Of a stretch of DNA of 64,000 nt, positions 35,395 through 47,500 are shown one piece after another. The first letter of the stretch is position 1. Each line of letters starts with the position of its first letter. A model generated the notes under the pieces. That model was given only the letters and a program-made list of their open reading frames with translations. It did not search any database and was not told the origin of the DNA. The translations under genes and the position numbers were made by a program. Source of the stretch: Abelmoschus esculentus (taxonomy: Eukaryota > Streptophyta > Magnoliopsida > Malvales > Malvaceae); the NCBI GenBank assembly GCA_035048815.1, contig JAUCBN010000014.1, positions 15,855,501 through 15,919,500 on the forward strand, given 5' to 3'.

Positions 35395-37559
35395 ATGGCC
35401 GACGTTGTTGTTGCTGCTGCTGCTGATTCTTGCTGGTCTCTGACATTGTTTCTCCTGCTTTCGTCGTTTTCATTGTTTTCATTGAAACCGACGTTCGCTG
35501 AGTCGGATTCGCAGGCTCTGTTGAAGCTCAAGGAGTCTTTTGACGACGGCGCCGCCGGGGCTCTTGTTTCTTGGAACCCCTGGTCCGACCCTTGTAATGA
35601 AGAGGGTACATGGAAAGGGTTGCTTTGTTCCAATGGGATTCTCAAGGGGCTACGCCTCGAAGGCATGGGATTATCTGGGAAAATTGACGTCGATGCTTTG
35701 GTTTTGTTGAATGATTTACGTTATTTCAGTGTTATGAACAATTCTTTCCATGGAAACATTCCCGAAATCAATCGTTTGGGTGCTTTGAAAGCTTTGTACT
35801 TGTCGAAAAACAAGTTCTCCGGCGAAATATCATCTGATTTTTTCGCCAAAATGGGATCCTTGAAGAAGGTTTGGCTATCGGACAACGAGTTTTCCGGGAA
35901 AATCCCGGGTTCGTTGTCCAATGTGTCACGGCTTCTTGATTTGCACCTCGAAAACAATCGGTTTACCGGGAAGATCCCGGATTTCAATCAACAAGACTTG
36001 AGGTCAGTCAATTTTTCGAACAATAAACTCGAAGGCGAGATTCCTTCGGGCTTATTGAGATTCAAAGCAAATGTATTTGCTAAGAATGCAGGTCTTTGTG
36101 GAGCACAAATAAAGGTTGAGTGTAACAAAACTGATAAACCGAGCAATGTTAATGGTGGGGGAGATCGAAATACTGATAAACCGAGCAATGTCGATGACGG
36201 GGGAGATCAAAATGATAATAGAAAGATCATTGCTGCAACTGTAACGTTAGGTGTTATGCTTATTGCCCTGATCCTCTTCCTCATCGCATGGAGGAAAAAG
36301 AAGCGGAAGAAAGCCTCAAATGGCGGAGGCAATGCCACTGAAAACGGGAACTCGATTGCGAATATCGAAGCTCAGATTTCGTTGCCAGCCACTGTTGGAG
36401 AAGTCCATGTAGTTCGAAGGTCTCGCACTGGAAGGTCTAGTAGTCACTCCGGAACAACCCGTGGTGGTACTGTGCCCGAGCTAGTTATGGTGAATCATGA
36501 AATGGGTGCGTTTGGTTTACCAAGTTTGATGAAGGCCACCGCAGAAGTGCTAGGGAATGGAGCCTTGGGGTCTTCGTATAAGGCCACGATGGCGAACAAA
36601 GTCTCCTTGGTGGTGAAGAGGACCAAGGAGATGAATTCATTAGGGAAAGATGAGTTTGATGCAGGGGTTAAAAGGCTTGGGATGGTTAAACATCCGAATG
36701 TTTTGACACCTCTGGCTTACCATTACCGGATCGACGAAAAGCTTTTCGTTTACGAGTTCATCCCGAACGGCAGCCTGCTTTATCGGTTACATGGTATGGA
36801 TTTCTTGTATATCTCTATGTCTGCAATACTATATCATCATTTATAAGTTCAGATGAAAAATTGTACACGGTTTCTCTAGGTGATCAAGGCACATCGGCTG
36901 CAGCACTCGATTGGCTTGCAAGACTAAAAATTGTACAAGGAATCATTGAGGGAATCGATTATATCCATGCTGAGCTTGCTTATCTTGACGTTCCTCATGG
37001 CAATCTCAAATCGAGCAATGTTCTGCTCGGTCCGGACAACCGTCCGCTTGTTTCGGAGTACGGGTTATGTTCGTTGGTAAGCCCCGACCGGACCGGAGTC
37101 CTAATAGCTTACAATACTCCTGAAGCTATACAACATGGAAAAGTATGTCATAAAAGTGATGTTTATTGCTTGGGAATTATCATTCTTGAGATCCTTACAG
37201 GGAAAATCCCATCTCAGTATATTGAAAATGGTAAAGGTGGAATTGATGTAGTCGAATTGGCAGCAATGGCGATTTCCGAAGGAAAACAAGCCGAATTGTT
37301 CGATCCAGAGATCGTCAATAGTTTGAATTCACTTCGGGAAATGGAGAAACTCCTTCATATAGGCTCACTTTGCACGCGAACGAACCCAAACGAAAGACTA
37401 AACTTAAAAGAAGCCATGACAATGATACAAGAAATACGCGTCGACAGCACCCTGGAGTCCGATCCTCATCCTAGGACAATCGAATCCTCACCATCTCTTC
37501 AAGACAGACTTGGTGATGCAAAATCACATGAGAATACATCTAGTATCCGAGAAGTGTGA
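35395..37559 (+). CDS. LRR receptor-like kinase, pollen-receptor-kinase (PRK) type, predicted pseudokinase
   Basis: Two exons, 35395-36793 and 36880-37559, give 692 aa. An in-frame ATG five codons upstream (35380) is an equally possible start. A hydrophobic signal segment (residues about 16-40) precedes an LRRNT-type domain with ALLKLKESF and WNPWSDPC. About five LRRs follow, then two near-identical tandem TDKPSNV segments, a transmembrane helix (VTLGVMLIALILFLIAW) and a cytoplasmic kinase-like domain. The glycine loop (LGNGALGSSYKA) and the VVK lysine are kept. The catalytic loop reads HGNLKSSN, with no HRD Asp, and DFG is replaced by SEYG, so phosphotransfer is unlikely. PRKs sense peptides at the pollen-tube tip and act with ROP-GEFs; many are pseudokinases. 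Pollen expression is inferred from the family. Confidence 0.9.
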
Positions 37560-39484
37560 GCACACAAAAATGGTACATGGATTGGAAAAAGCTTTCGAAT
37601 ATCGATTGAGTGATCGAAAAAGTAATTACAGACACAACAATGTAAAAATAAATTTATTTGTTTTTTAAATCATAGGATGATGTTTGTATATAATTCTCAA
37701 CTGTGAATTGAGTTGCAGTGGCTTCTACAATGATCTTGTTGGCCCTTAGTGTAGAAATTTTAAGTTAATGTTAAGAAGAACAATAGTGAAAAGAACATAA
37801 CATGTTTGAAAATTTCCCCTTTTTTTATGCAACTTGAAAAACACAAAGGTCATTGGCCCAAAACAATTGTAGTCGAAATTGATTCGAATCAAAATAATTC
37901 TAAAATTTTTAATGCTCATATTGATCAAAGTAGGATTAACTCGACCCAAGAACAATTTAGCTCCTTCATTTCACAGGTCTATGGTAAATAAAATAAATGT
38001 CTACGTTTAATTCTTTTAACGTTTTTTTTTTCGTCGTATGATTTATCTTATGATACGTTATCATTTATCGTAGTGATAAATTTATATTCGTAGATATATT
38101 TTTATGATGTTCGACTCTTATTTGTGATTTGTAAATAGTTTGATTTCATTTTATAATTTATTTGTCAATGTAGTTAAATTTCTAAAATTATCAATTTTGT
38201 TTATCACTCCTAGTTCAATCATGAAACATGTAGGAGGATAAAAACAAAAGTTTTGCTCTCTGTTTCTGTTATTCTAGTATTTCATCTTTATCACTGTTTT
38301 ATAATTAGATGATTATGCTTCGTTGGTCTGATATATATTTTTAATTTATTTAATTTTAATTTATTGTATTTATTATTTCTCTACTACAATTTTATTTCTT
38401 TTAAAAAAATTCATTTTCATTTTTAATAAAATTTAATCTGCTTATTATTCATTTTCATTTTTAATAAAATTTTATTTCGTTGGTCTGATATAATTTCTCC
38501 TTGATGAAATATTTGATGCAGCATTTGTACTCTCATTTTGGTAATTTTCTTATTTGATTTTCTAGATCTTAGTAAAATAATTTTTGTTTTTATAGATGTT
38601 AAAATGATAAAACTTGATTTAAATTAAAAAAATAATATTTAAATAAAAATATATTAATTTAATTCATTTATAATTTTCCAACTAAATTCAATTCGATTGA
38701 ATTCTCATTTTATTCGTGTCAACTTTATCCAAATCTTTGTTGCTTCGCCGCTAGCTTTGCACGGCTTGCACGTAACATTGAATGGAGCATCGAGACCAGT
38801 AATTGATTATTATTATTATTATTATTATTATTCCATTTTCATGCCGGCAACTGCATGTGGAGCTGATTAAATCTTATGGGATACAGACAAAGCTAACAGT
38901 AATTTATTATTATTTATGGATAAGGATATCAATAATTAAGTTGAATTGAAACACCATAAACATTTTATTTTAGTTGTTTATAGAATTAAATCAATTTAAA
39001 AATAATATTATAAACTTATTAAATCAAAAGTAATATTAAATACTAATAATAGAGTTTAAATTCATATATAAAAATTAAAAATCAACTCATGTATTAGCAT
39101 TTAGTTTAAATGAATGAGTAATGTATTTCAAAAATATTTTTGGAATCAAGCTTTATTAATTTTATAAATAGAAACAAATCTAAAATTTTTATGTAAGATA
39201 TATAAATTATTAAAAAATTATATTAAAATATATGAAATACAAAATTATCGAAATTTAAAATATACAAAATTAAATTATTAATAAAAAATATATTAAAATT
39301 AAATTTTAAAGAGTATCCATTTTTCAAGACTCATCAATTAATTTTATTTGCTCTGCCTTAATAATAATTAATAGAAGTAGTAGAAATGTAATAATTCACT
39401 AAAAACAATTAAAAGAAATATATACAAATACCTTTCTGAAATTCAAATTCCCAAAATCAAAATCAAAACCAAAAGCTTTCAATA
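37560..39484. other. Intergenic region, receptor-like kinase to hydrolase
   Basis: About 1.9 kb of very AT-rich DNA with an (ATT)9 microsatellite at 38806-38832. No coding potential seen. Confidence 0.6.
38806..38832 (+). repeat. (ATT)9 microsatellite
   Basis: Nine uninterrupted ATT units in intergenic DNA. Confidence 0.95.
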
Positions 39485-41697
39485 ATGGAATCCAAAAATC
39501 TATGGCAACTCATCTCCTTGTATCTCTCAACAACCCTCGCCCTTCTCCGGCACCTTGTTCTTCACATCCTTACTTTAAATCAATCTATAATCAAAGTCAT
39601 GGATTTAATACTGTCTCTCTATTTCCGTTCATGTCATCTCTCTCCGGTCGCTGTTGATTTAGACGATCAAACCACCCTACATTTCTGGGTCACCAATCAC
39701 CGTCGATTCGACAAACCGACTCTTGTCATGGTTCACGGATATGGCGGGAACCCGCTATGGCAGTTCATTTATCAAGTGGGTACTTTGTCGAGAAGGTTCA
39801 ATTTGTTCATCCCCGATTTGGTGTTCTTCGGGAGATCTTATTCGAAATCACTGGCCAGATCAGATCTGTTCCAGGCGGAATGCTTGTTGAATGGGCTGGG
39901 GAAGCTCGGCGTCGATCGGTTCTCCGTTTACGCCATCAGTTACGGCGGGTTCGTGGCGTACCGGATGGCGGAGATGCACCCCGACGCGGTGGAGAGAGTG
40001 GTTATTATGAGCAGTGGGCTGTTGTACAGTGAAGAACAGAGGGCGGCACAACTGAGGGAAATCGGACGGCATCCGTCGGAGATTCTTGTGCCGAAGAAAC
40101 CAGATGATTTGAGGTTGCTGGTGAATCTATCAATGTGCAAGGAAAATTCTTTGAATTGGGTCCCTGATTTTTTGTTGCGACAGTTCATAACTGTAAGTTT
40201 AACGTTTCACTTTCCTATTCCTCTGGTAAAATTATGGTCCATTTATGGTTTTAGTCCCTTTACTATGTTAAGTTTAATTAATGGTTTAGTTATCCCATCG
40301 ATCCTTTTACTCTTTCTTTTAGTTCAAAAAAATTATTTTTTTTACTTGTCTGATTTTAAAATCAAAATCCAATTGATAACACCTTTAATTAATTCTTATC
40401 AAATGTGTATTTTAACTTTTTAATCAAGTATTTGCATATCAAAATGTCACTTATTCAGATTTAATTTAAGTTTATTTAGGGTTATTAGTCTCCCTTTATC
40501 TTTTAACTTAGACAAGTTGTGGGATTAAATTTCTAGAATTGAAAGTTGAGTGCTTAAAATTCAAAATTTTGGAAGAACATAGGGGTTTAATTTTAACCCC
40601 AGAAGGGAAAAGAGTGTTTCAAAATAAATTTAATTAGTAATTTTAACATTCCATTAACATGAAATTTAGTATTAATTGATCAAGGTATAACAGTAAAAGA
40701 GTTTACTTTGCAATGTTATCAATTTAGACCCACTAACACCATAATAAAGTAGTGCTCAAATTAAATGAAGGATTAAACCTCAAGTTTTTATATAGCATGG
40801 GAACTAAAACCATAATTACACCCTAAAATAATCTAAAGCTGTGAATATTATCAAATAAAGACAAATTCATGGTTTAAGTGTGTTTGCAGCTGATGTATGA
40901 CCATTTTCGGAAAGAAAAGATTGAGCTTGCGAATTACTTGGTGGAGAAGAAAGCCGACACAAATCTTCATGTTATATCTCAGGTTTTACTTCCTTCCATC
41001 ATAGCATTTTTTTTAACCTATTCATGTTGAATCTTGGTATGCTCGAATACACTTGTTCTATGAGTCGGGTTGTGTTGTAAGTTGGTTCTGTTTTTTTTTT
41101 TTTTTTTTAAATCTTGTCCAAGCACGGGTCTAGCGAGTCACTCGACCCATAGACGATGTTTAAATTCACGCCCTCGTTGTCTAGTGAAATAAAGCACAAA
41201 AGTTTGAATTTTGATATTTTAAACGAAGTACACTAAATTGGTAGGATAACTCTCGTAATGGATTTCTGTAATACTTAATTTAAATTAGTTGATTATTAAG
41301 TTGAATATTACTATTGTTTATGCAAAAAATTATCATTTCCATACTCTTATATTGCAATAACTTACTAATTCTGGAACTAATAGAATGGGGTGTTCCTATT
41401 TTGATGTAGGAAACACTGATAATTTGGGGAGATCATGATAAGGTTTTTCCATTAGAACTTGCATATGAACTGCAAAGGTACACAAATGAGTTATCTTCAT
41501 GCTCCATATTTTACTAATTATAATTTTAAGGGTATCTTTTATATCTAACTATGAAGAATTTTGATGAGCATTGAATGGATCCTAGGCACCTGGGTTCAAA
41601 TTCAAGGTTGGAGATAATCAAGAATGCAGGGCATGCTGCCAATATGGAGTCACCTGATGACATCAATAGGTTAATATTATCATTTGTTTCAAGTTGA
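39485..41697 (+). CDS. Alpha/beta-hydrolase fold protein
   Basis: Four exons, 39485-40192, 40890-40982, 41410-41477 and 41586-41697, join in frame to 326 aa. An N-terminal hydrophobic stretch (residues about 8-48) may anchor it to membrane. The fold is shown by the oxyanion segment MVHGYGG (82-88), the nucleophile elbow YAISYGG with Ser152, an acid in GDHDKVFP (D275 or D277) and the catalytic His306 in NAGHAAN. The elbow is A-x-S-x-G rather than the usual G-x-S-x-G. The sequence resembles plant proteins annotated as ABHD6-like or monoacylglycerol-lipase-like, but the substrate is unknown. The triad is complete, so the protein is probably active. Confidence 0.88.
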
Positions 41698-42039
41698 TGA
41701 TCCTCCTAAACCATGATTATCAAAGGTAATAAAGCTTGTGCTTATTATCAAATACCTTAACCAATGATTGGATAGCTTTATTTTCCTTTTTTTTTCATGC
41801 AAAGATCAAGTTGGATATCTACATTTTTTAAAATATGAAGTTAAAATCCTCATAATTGAACTTAGTGTATCAAAGAGTTAAAAAAAAAAACACAATAACA
41901 TATACTACCTTACGATCACAGTCGCACCCTTATAATTACATAATTTAGCCGTAACAATTCATGCAAATTCATAGCAAAACTGCAATCCAAAGTTGCAATT
42001 ACATAATCTTAAACTACTTCCTCACTTTCAAACAAAAGC
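41698..42039. other. Region between hydrolase and TAF12 fragment
   Basis: Hydrolase 3' UTR and AT-rich sequence. Nothing else seen. Confidence 0.55.
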
Positions 42040-42534
42040 TCAGCTTGTTGCCTTAAACGCTGCCGTATTGAGACTGATGCTGTTGCTGCTGGCTTTGTTG
42101 TTGTTGTTGGAGTTGATTAATGCGTGAAATCGACGGCGATCTTTGAAGCGTTTGCTGCATTTGGATATTAGATAAATCACCAACACCCTGTTGCCTATGT
42201 TGCTGTAAAATTTGCTGTGGCTGCTGCTGCTGTGGCTGTTAGGTAAGATTTGGGAGAGGCGGCGACAAAATTTGCGAGATTTGCTGCTGCTGTAAATTTT
42301 GCAGTGAGGGATAATTGCAGGGGAAGGGTTGTTGTTTTGAGGAATAATTGAGGAATTCGTTGCTGTTGGTATTGCTGACGGAGATGGCGCTGCCAGCGGC
42401 GGCGGCTGTGTTGGGTTAATGTTTGTCGCCAGCTTTGAAGACGATGGCGCCGGAACCGACGACGAAGGTTCTATCATCATGGGATTGGAGGATTGGAGGT
42501 GTTTTGGATATGATGTAGAAGTAGTTTCAGCCAT
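42040..42534 (-). pseudogene. TAF12: Broken N-terminal fragment of a TAF12 (TFIID subunit 12) gene
   Basis: The frame opens with MAETTSTSYPKHLQSSNP and a Pro/Ser-rich stretch like plant TAF12/EER4. It then loses the family frame near 42305. In another frame the text continues as SLQNLQQQQISQILSPPLPNLT, a TAA (42239-42241), then a Gln-rich run. NIQMQQTLQRSPSISRINQL and QSQYGSV follow, a recognisable TAF12 order. A second shift follows at about 42052. The histone-fold domain that defines TAF12 is absent from the flanks. The piece corresponds to the first exon and no other exon was found. At least one frameshift, one stop and truncation make it non-functional. It could be a partial duplication or a degraded gene. 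Confidence 0.78.
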
Positions 42535-44529
42535 TACTTTTATTTTGTTTCCCTTTTGGGAGCTCGGAATTTGTGTGGAATTACAGTTTTGATTTATTTT
42601 TCAGTGGAAATTATTTAAATTTTAATTTATAAATTTAAATTTAAATCATAAATTTTAAAATTAAACCTTTAATATAAACCTCAAATTAAATATTTAATCC
42701 TCAGGTTAAAATGTTTATATAAACTAAATATTTCTACTTGGGTGATAACAAGTCTAGCCAGATTAACTCGAAAACAATGTTATTGGGTTTAAGGTTTAGT
42801 GAGTTCGGAATTTTAGGCTCGAGTTCGACTTGAAAATAGTATTATTGAGCTCGGGTTCGAGCTCATTAGGCTCGACTAAAATTTATTTTTACGAGCTTTT
42901 TGAGCCGAACTTGATTCGGTTCGGTTCGGCTCATTAAAGTCTCGAACCCGAATCGATCTCACTCGAGCCGAATTAATTTTAACTGAACCAAACCCAAATA
43001 ACTCGTGAGCCGGTACGCTCATTATCCCCATTACTTCTACCATCCATGTATTTTTATCCTTTTATAAAAGAAGCAGTAGGGGAAAGTGAGAGGCTGTCTA
43101 ATAGATTTGGTTGGAGGATTATTATTCGTTAAGAATGAAAAACGGCCACTTGGAGTATAGGACGTATATTGTTAATATAAACCCGAGTGTAGAGTACCTC
43201 TACCAAATTTCCAATAAAAGGGCAAGCTGCGTATTTAGTCATTCAACTTTCAGTGTATTTTTGATTTGATCACTCTACTATAAAAAATCAATTTAATAAC
43301 TACTTTCAAATTGTGCTTGTGTAAATTAGTCACACATTAATTCTCAATATTCACAATTTTAAAAGAAAAAGAAAATAAAATAAAATCAAAGTTACCATCA
43401 AAGTTCTTTAAAATCAGTGTATTTTCTTTTAAATCAAAGTTCAATGATCAAGTTGAACATGTTTATAGTTAGGTGACCAGAAAAGAAATATTATGAAGTT
43501 GAGTGACTAAAAATGTAGTTTGTACGGAGTAAAAAAAAAATCTTTTTTCAGTTCACAATTTTCTCCCTATATATATTTTCTTCTCTTATTCCCTAAAAAA
43601 CTTTTTTTTTTGAAACTCCCCTTTCTATCGCTTTTCCTCGTCGTTTGTTTTTTCGTCGCTTTTCCTTTATCTCTCTTCCTCGTCGCTTGTTTTTTCGAGC
43701 TTCGATCTCTCTCCTTATTTAAAACCCTAACTCACTGATTTCGAATCCCCTCCTCCCTCCCAACTCGGTTCATTCACCGCTTTAATCTGCACAAGTTATT
43801 ACCGATTAATCTAAGGTAAGGATCGCTTTTTCTCTCTCGTTTTTTTTATTTGTTTTTGTTTATTTCTTGTTGAGAAATCTGAGCGCGAATACATTTAGAA
43901 GTTCTATTTTAGGCTTGGTTGGCTAATATTATAAATCTAATTTAGGGTTTTAGATACGAAAGTTTAATATTCCGGTGAAAAAATTATATGTAAATTGTTC
44001 TTTTTTAACCCTGTAAGTGGTGCTTCTTTCCTGCCGAAAGTATTGATAAATCAAGCTTTATTAAGTTCAGGATCGCGTTTCCTCTCTTTTTGAATGTCGT
44101 TTTTTTTATTATCTCTTTCTTTGTTGAAAACTTTAGAATGCGGATGCACTTTAGAGTTCCAGTTTAGGGCTTCATGGCTTCTATCATAAAATTTAATTAG
44201 GGTTTTAGATATGAAGGTTTTACGTACTAAAAAGTGCCATTTCATTGTGTTAATTCGATCATATATAAATTTAATTATTCCGTACATGTTAATTTGATCA
44301 CATGTACGGATTTCCCGGAACAATGACACAAGATATAGGAGATCTTCCATTTCATTGGCTTTGCTTTAGGTTTAATGGTTTCCTGGTTCTCAAGCCACTT
44401 GAGTGCTGTTAAACTAAAAAGTCAAATTTGAAGAAAAATTAGTGTTAATGTTTTAGAACTGGATCTTAGAAGTTTTGAGTTTATACTAAAAACTTACTCT
44501 ACAGGGGTTCTTTTTTTTCCCCTTCTGAG
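42535..44529. other. Intergenic region and CID leader
   Basis: 42535-43500 is intergenic with the repeat-like tract. 43720-43730 holds AAAACCCTAA, a telo-box-like element. A 5' UTR exon probably ends at 43815 (ctaag/gtaag), with the next exon starting at 44505 after ctacag. Confidence 0.55.
42741..43020. repeat. Dispersed-repeat-like tract rich in gagctcg and ttcggttcgg motifs
   Basis: GC-richer island in AT-rich DNA, with repeated short motifs (gctcga, gagctcg, ttcggttcggctc, ctcgagccgaa). Such text is common in degenerate plant repeats. No terminal repeats or coding sequence were found. Confidence 0.4.
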
Positions 44530-47500
44530 ATGAATATCCAACAAGCATTGTTGACCAAATCTTCCTCTAATGAATTTGCCCCTCGGAGAGGTGATAGAGA
44601 AGGTGGGGTTAGGTTGGAGAATAAGATGCAGTCAGGAAAACCTAATCAGGGAAGAATACAATCTACAGGTGAACATTTATCTTACATGAATTTTTTATTA
44701 TTGAATGATTTTCTTCGTCTAATATACGTGGTATAGGTGCAGTGGCTGGTGGAGAGATTGGAGGTTATGAGAGTTCTTCCCATGACCGGTTAGTTTATCT
44801 GACAACCTGTCTCATTGGGCATATGGTGGAAGTCCAAGTGAAAAATGGATCAGTTTACACTGGAATATTTCATGCAACTGATGCGGAAAAGGATTTTGGT
44901 ATTGTATTTCATTTATTTTTAATACTAATTGTGCGTCTGTAATTAGTTTGATAAATAGTGCTTTGTTCACATAGGATTGATATGCAAATAAAGTGAACTT
45001 TGAAAAAAATGATTCATTTTCTTAACATCCACTTTGTTGCCACTTCAGGAATAATCTTGAAAATGGCTCGCATGATAAAAGAAGGTACTTTGCAAGGAAA
45101 CAAGCCTGTTACCGAGTTTGTTAGCAAGGCACCCACAAAGATATTAATTATACCTGCCAAAGAACTTGTGCAAGTTATAGCAAAGGTTTGGCTAATTTTC
45201 CTATCTTTAGAGTTCTATTGTTTGTGTAGTTTCCAGTAAGATGAATTGTCAAGTAGTTTATGAGGGGATTTCTAAAGAGTGATAGTCTGTTTCAGTTAGG
45301 TCATTGTGAATGAATACTTAAAACTTGGTTAAAACAAAATAATGCAATTTTTCCTTTTATTTTTTGAAGATTAATTTCGTTGTTCTTGAATTGATTTCAG
45401 GATGTGGCTGTAACCAGTGATGGATTTGCAAGTGAGATCCAGCATGAAAAGCATCAGGAACTTTTGATAGATTCTGTGATATCACAGTCCCATCATGTTG
45501 GGATGGAGAGAGAATTGAAGCCCTGGGTTCCTGACGAAGATTACCAACAATATCCTGAGCTAGAAAATATTTTTACTGGCTCGTGGAATAGGTTGCAATC
45601 ATGTTCTCTCCTTTCAATACTGTCTTGTGATGGCTTTATTGTTCCAAAATTTTTCAGCAAACTTGCATCTAATTTGTTTTTCTTATTTCTATTTGATCTC
45701 TATTTCTTGCCTGGTTTTCCCCATCAAATTAATTTGTCTGGAGTCAGAAATTTCAAGATTTGATGTCACTTGGTAAATGTTCTTTAATGGCTTTTTATTG
45801 AGTGAATCAATGATATCAACTAAAACATGATTTCTATTTTGATATTTGATTATGTGAGATTAGTTTAATATGGAGTTGCTGGTTGAGATTTTGTTGTCAT
45901 GTTAATCTAACATCCCTAGTTTTTTTGGGGCACACCATATAGTTTTGTTGCAATAACCAGGCAGAACCTGATTTTGTTGTCAATGTTAGAACGTTTCTGA
46001 GCTGAAAAGAGAAAAGTCCCTTTTGCATTGAAACAATTTTTTAAGAAAATCTTTGCCTTTTGACAATCATTGTATGTTTTCCCGTATTTTTTCAGTTAAT
46101 ATCTTTAACATTCCTTTTTATCACATTAACATTCTATTTGATATATGTATGTAATTGCATGATTAGGAATTGGGATCAGTTTGAAACCAATCAAAAGCTG
46201 TTTGGTGTACAAAGTACTTTCGATGAGGAGCTTTACACAACAAAACTTGAGAGAGGTCCTCAAATGAAGGAGTTGGAAAAGGAAGCAATGAGAATAGCAA
46301 GAGAGATCGAGGGTGAGGAGACTCAGGACCTTCATCTAGCAGAGGTCACTTTGCTCAATATGAATTATTTGTCTCTTTAAGTTTGTTAATTCATCTCTAG
46401 ATTTTTCTCATGCTTTGTGTATTGAATTTATGACAGGAGAGAGGCTTAGATCTTCATGATAATTTTGATATTGATGAGGAGATGAGGTACTCCTCGGTCT
46501 ATAGGGGTAGAGGGATTGACGATAGTGGTTATGAAGAAGAGGAGGATGCTATATTGGATTCCCAAAACATTGAGACCTTTGGAGATTCTTCTGATTCTAT
46601 CAATAGAGGGCTGGCAGATTTGACCAGTTTGCAAAGTCATGATGGTGTTCGAATGTCATCAAGCACTTCTTTTGTGGTAGTTACTGGCCTCTGGAATTTT
46701 AAATATTCTTGTTCTTTATTTTCTTAATGCATATATATGTACGTATACATCGTGATTGTTCATGTAAACCATTTTGAGCTTGAACAAAATATGCATGGAA
46801 TTTCATCTCAAAGTGCACCTCTTGGCAGTGCAAGTTCGATCAATTTTATTTGATATATATTGTTATTGAAGTTTCTTTTGGTTACTCTGGTGTACTTGAT
46901 TCAACAATGCATTATTCTGAACCTTTTCTTTTCACATCTTGTATTTCATTATATCCCTTCCTAGACATATTTTTCACTGACTGTGCTTTGATCTTATTGC
47001 AATTTAAATGTTGGAAACTAGTAAAGGATTTTACTTGATACATTGCTAAAAGTTAGTTCCATTCCAGGTACAAAGTGTTATGGAAGATAATTGTATCATC
47101 CAATGTGTTTGTATTTGCATGTGTTTACCCCATTTTGTGACCCTTTACCTTTATAACAGAATTCTGTTTTTTGTTCTTGTTTTGTAGGACGAGACACCAT
47201 CTTCCCAAGTAGCAGCCATTGGTGCAGATTTGAAGCATACTGGCTTGAATGATCAAGCCAAACAGCTGGCATCTGAATTTCCTTCTGAAAGAGTGTCTGT
47301 ATATGGCAGTGAAAGCAGGTATGGTATTTAATTTTTTTCCCTTTCGGCATTCTTATGATGTGTATTTTGCTGATTTTATTTGTGATTCCTCCTCCTGTCA
47401 AGCTTAAGGCAATATTAGATATGTTTATTAAGGAGCAGTTCTTCGGACATTATATTGGCATTAGTTCTTTATTTCTTCCTGATTTGAACACTTCTAATAT

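Noticed and set aside
42040..42534. A novel 164-aa protein
   Set aside because: Only the first half resembles a protein family; the rest is TAF12 text read in the wrong frame.
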